Origin: JAXGPP01 sp964436865
GTDB lineage: Bacteria; Planctomycetota; Planctomycetia; Pirellulales; Thermoguttaceae
NCBI GenBank assembly: GCA_964436865.1
Contig: CAYTFK010000163.1
Location: 1 to 15,062, forward strand
Length of the DNA: 15,062 nucleotides
Direction: 5' to 3'
How positions within the stretch are numbered: position 1 is the stretch's first letter; every line of letters begins with the position of its first letter. The position numbers were made by a program, and so were the translations under genes. The notes under the pieces are model-generated. The model saw only the letters and a list, made by a program, of their open reading frames with translations. It was not told the DNA's origin and did no database searches. This document shows, in pieces, positions 13,758 to 15,062 of the stretch.

Positions 13758-14969
13758 ATGAAGATCATCCACTTCCTCTCCGTACTTGATCCGCATTGTG
13801 GCGGGCCGCCGATGGTGATCACCCGGCTGGCCGCGGCCCAAGCATGCCATGGTGAGGAGATCTCGCTGCTGGCCTACCGGAGTCGTCGTCCGACTAATGA
13901 AGTCAACGCGTTCCTGTCCGGCGTTCCCGGCATCGAGCGCGTCAACGTCGAGACGATGCCGCCTCCGTCGCGAGTGGAATGGGTCGCCACGCGATCGGCA
14001 GCCTCCGTGCTGCGCGAGCATATTCGCCGAGCCAACCTGCTGCACATCCACGGCGTCTGGGAGCCGGTGCTATGCCGGGCCGCCGCCGTCGCCCGCCAGT
14101 GTCAAGTGCCGTACATCGTGACGACTCACGGGGCGCTCGACCCCTGGTCGCTCGCGCAGAAGCGGCTCAAGAAGCAACTGGCTCTCATGCTCGCGCACCG
14201 CCGCATGCTGGAGGGCGCCGAGTTCATCCACGCCTTGACTGAGGCCGAGGAAGATTCCGTGCGGCAAGCCGTTAAGCCCCGGGCAGTAGAAATCGTTCCC
14301 AACGGCGTATTCCTTGAAGAACTCCGGCACGAAACGCAGCCCGGACAGTTCTTCGCCGCACACCCGGAGTTGGCGGGACGGCCGTACGTGCTGTTTCTCA
14401 GCCGCCTGCACTACGGCAAGGGACTCGACCTTTTGAGCGAGGCATTCGCGCGTGTCGCCGAGCAGCGGGCTGACGTGAGGCTGGTGATCGCCGGACCGGA
14501 CTACGGGGAAAGAGAGCGGCTCAGTCGTCAGCTGCAAAGACTGGGAATTGCCTCGCGCGTGCTGATGCCCGGCCCGCTGTACGGCGCCGAGAAGCAGGCG
14601 GCGCTCGCCGACGCGGTGTGCTTCTGCTTGCCTAGCCGCCAGGAGGCGTTCAGCATGGCGATTCTCGAATCGCTTGCCTGCGGTACCCCGGTGGTCATCA
14701 GCGATGCCTGTCGTTTCCCCGACGTGGCCAGAGGCTGTGCGGGCAAAGTTGTCGCGTTAGACGCAGGCCAACTCGCGGTGGCACTACTGGAACTGCTGAG
14801 CGACCAGGAACTGCGCCGTCGGATGTCGGACGCCGGGCGGCGCCTAGTTGGAAACCGCTTCACTTGGCCAAGGATCGCAACCAGAATGCTCCAATGCTAC
14901 AGCCATTGTCTCCACTGCGCCGATGAACGGCGTCCGCCCGGCAAACTGGCTGCAGCGAAAGCCGCCTGA
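13758..14969 (+). CDS. GT4 family glycosyltransferase
   Basis: The product has 403 residues from the ATG at 13758. It begins with the GT-B acceptor-domain strand MKIIHFLSVLDPHCGGPPMV (1-20), has LLHIHGVWEPV and VTTHGALDPWSL in the N-terminal domain, then VPNGVFLEEL at the linker. The C-terminal domain has RPYVLFLSRLHYGKGLDLL (donor phosphate loop with Arg and Lys), VMPGPLYGAEK, and an intact EX7E motif EAFSMAILE with Glu296 and Glu304. This is a standard retaining GT4 transferase acting on the cytoplasmic face. HGVWEP and HGALDPWSL are common in GT4 enzymes of surface polysaccharide clusters. An ATG at 13692 would add 22 residues and overlap the sulfotransferase gene by 17 bases; the shorter start is preferred because it begins at the first strand, though it lacks a clear Shine-Dalgarno. 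Donor sugar is unknown. Confidence 0.9.
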   Translation: MKIIHFLSVLDPHCGGPPMVITRLAAAQACHGEEISLLAYRSRRPTNEVNAFLSGVPGIERVNVETMPPPSRVEWVATRSAASVLREHIRRANLLHIHGVWEPVLCRAAAVARQCQVPYIVTTHGALDPWSLAQKRLKKQLALMLAHRRMLEGAEFIHALTEAEEDSVRQAVKPRAVEIVPNGVFLEELRHETQPGQFFAAHPELAGRPYVLFLSRLHYGKGLDLLSEAFARVAEQRADVRLVIAGPDYGERERLSRQLQRLGIASRVLMPGPLYGAEKQAALADAVCFCLPSRQEAFSMAILESLACGTPVVISDACRFPDVARGCAGKVVALDAGQLAVALLELLSDQELRRRMSDAGRRLVGNRFTWPRIATRMLQCYSHCLHCADERRPPGKLAAAKAA

Positions 14970-14988
14970 CAAGCGTGAACTGAGCAAC

Positions 14989-14993
14989 AAGGA
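14989..14993 (+). promoter_or_regulatory. Shine-Dalgarno of the last, truncated gene
   Basis: AAGGA lies 7 bases before the ATG at 15001, which supports that ATG as a real start even though only 20 codons are visible. Confidence 0.6.
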
Positions 14994-15000
14994 ACTGCCG

Positions 15001-15062
15001 ATGATCGACACATACTACGAGCGCTACTGGCAGCAGGAGACAGATATTCCCGCAGGTGATCC
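15001..15062 (+). CDS. Start of a probable methyltransferase-family protein, cut by window edge
   Basis: Only the first 20 codons are visible: MIDTYYERYWQQETDIPAGD, then the window ends inside a codon. The YYERYW opening is common at the N-terminus of small SAM-dependent methyltransferases in polysaccharide clusters, but the SAM-binding motifs would lie beyond the edge, so this is only a suggestion. It follows the GT4 gene by 31 bases and has a good AAGGA ribosome-binding site, so it belongs to the same transcript. Confidence 0.5.
   Translation, partial: MIDTYYERYWQQETDIPAGD

Noticed and set aside
1..15062. CRISPR arrays, tRNA or rRNA genes, insertion sequences, integrases, phage defence genes
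   Set aside because: I looked for regular repeats, tRNA-like cloverleaf ends, transposase motifs and terminal repeats by eye and saw none. The coding content is fully explained by sugar enzymes, asnA and polysaccharide genes.

Overview
The window reads as GC-rich bacterial DNA (roughly 60 % GC, judged by eye), most likely from a planctomycete of the Pirellulales type. The evidence is a Tat-signal TIM-barrel sugar isomerase and two exported Gfo/Idh/MocA oxidoreductases, all with typical planctomycete leaders, followed by a long polysaccharide cluster. The lineage is an inference from gene content; no rRNA or marker gene is present. A 100-N scaffold gap (3560-3659) shows this is a draft or metagenome assembly.

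Left block, minus strand (1-2390): three co-directional genes. In transcription order they are a Tat-exported xylose-isomerase-like TIM-barrel protein (2390 to 1425), a Sec-exported Gfo/Idh/MocA family protein (1409 to 381), and a secreted protein of unknown function that runs off the left edge (340 to 1). Spacings of 15 and 40 bases suggest one transcript. A good sigma-70-type promoter (TTGACC, 17 bases, CATACT) lies upstream of the first gene. The block probably processes an oxidised or unusual sugar outside the cytoplasm.

Middle block, plus strand (2649-5026): asnA (ammonia-dependent asparagine synthetase), whose 3' end falls in the N gap, then a Tat-exported Gfo/Idh/MocA oxidoreductase with intact nucleotide-binding and EKP motifs. 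The 258-base divergent region between the left and middle blocks carries two facing promoter candidates that share the sequence ATACTGGCTG. A hairpin plus T-tract closes the block near 5080-5109.

Right block, plus strand (5297-15062, runs off the edge): a tightly packed polysaccharide biosynthesis cluster. The order is SAM methyltransferase, UDP-galactopyranose mutase (glf), GT2 glycosyltransferase, Wzx-like flippase, Wzy-like polymerase, GT4-type glycosyltransferase, PAPS-type sulfotransferase, a second GT4 glycosyltransferase, and the start of a probable second methyltransferase. Together they suggest a Wzx/Wzy-assembled surface polysaccharide that contains galactofuranose and is probably sulfated. 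The initiating phosphoglycosyltransferase and the Wza/Wzc export proteins are not in the window and would be expected beyond the right edge or elsewhere.

No tRNA, rRNA, CRISPR array, insertion sequence or integrase was seen. There is no gene-free stretch longer than 300 bases.
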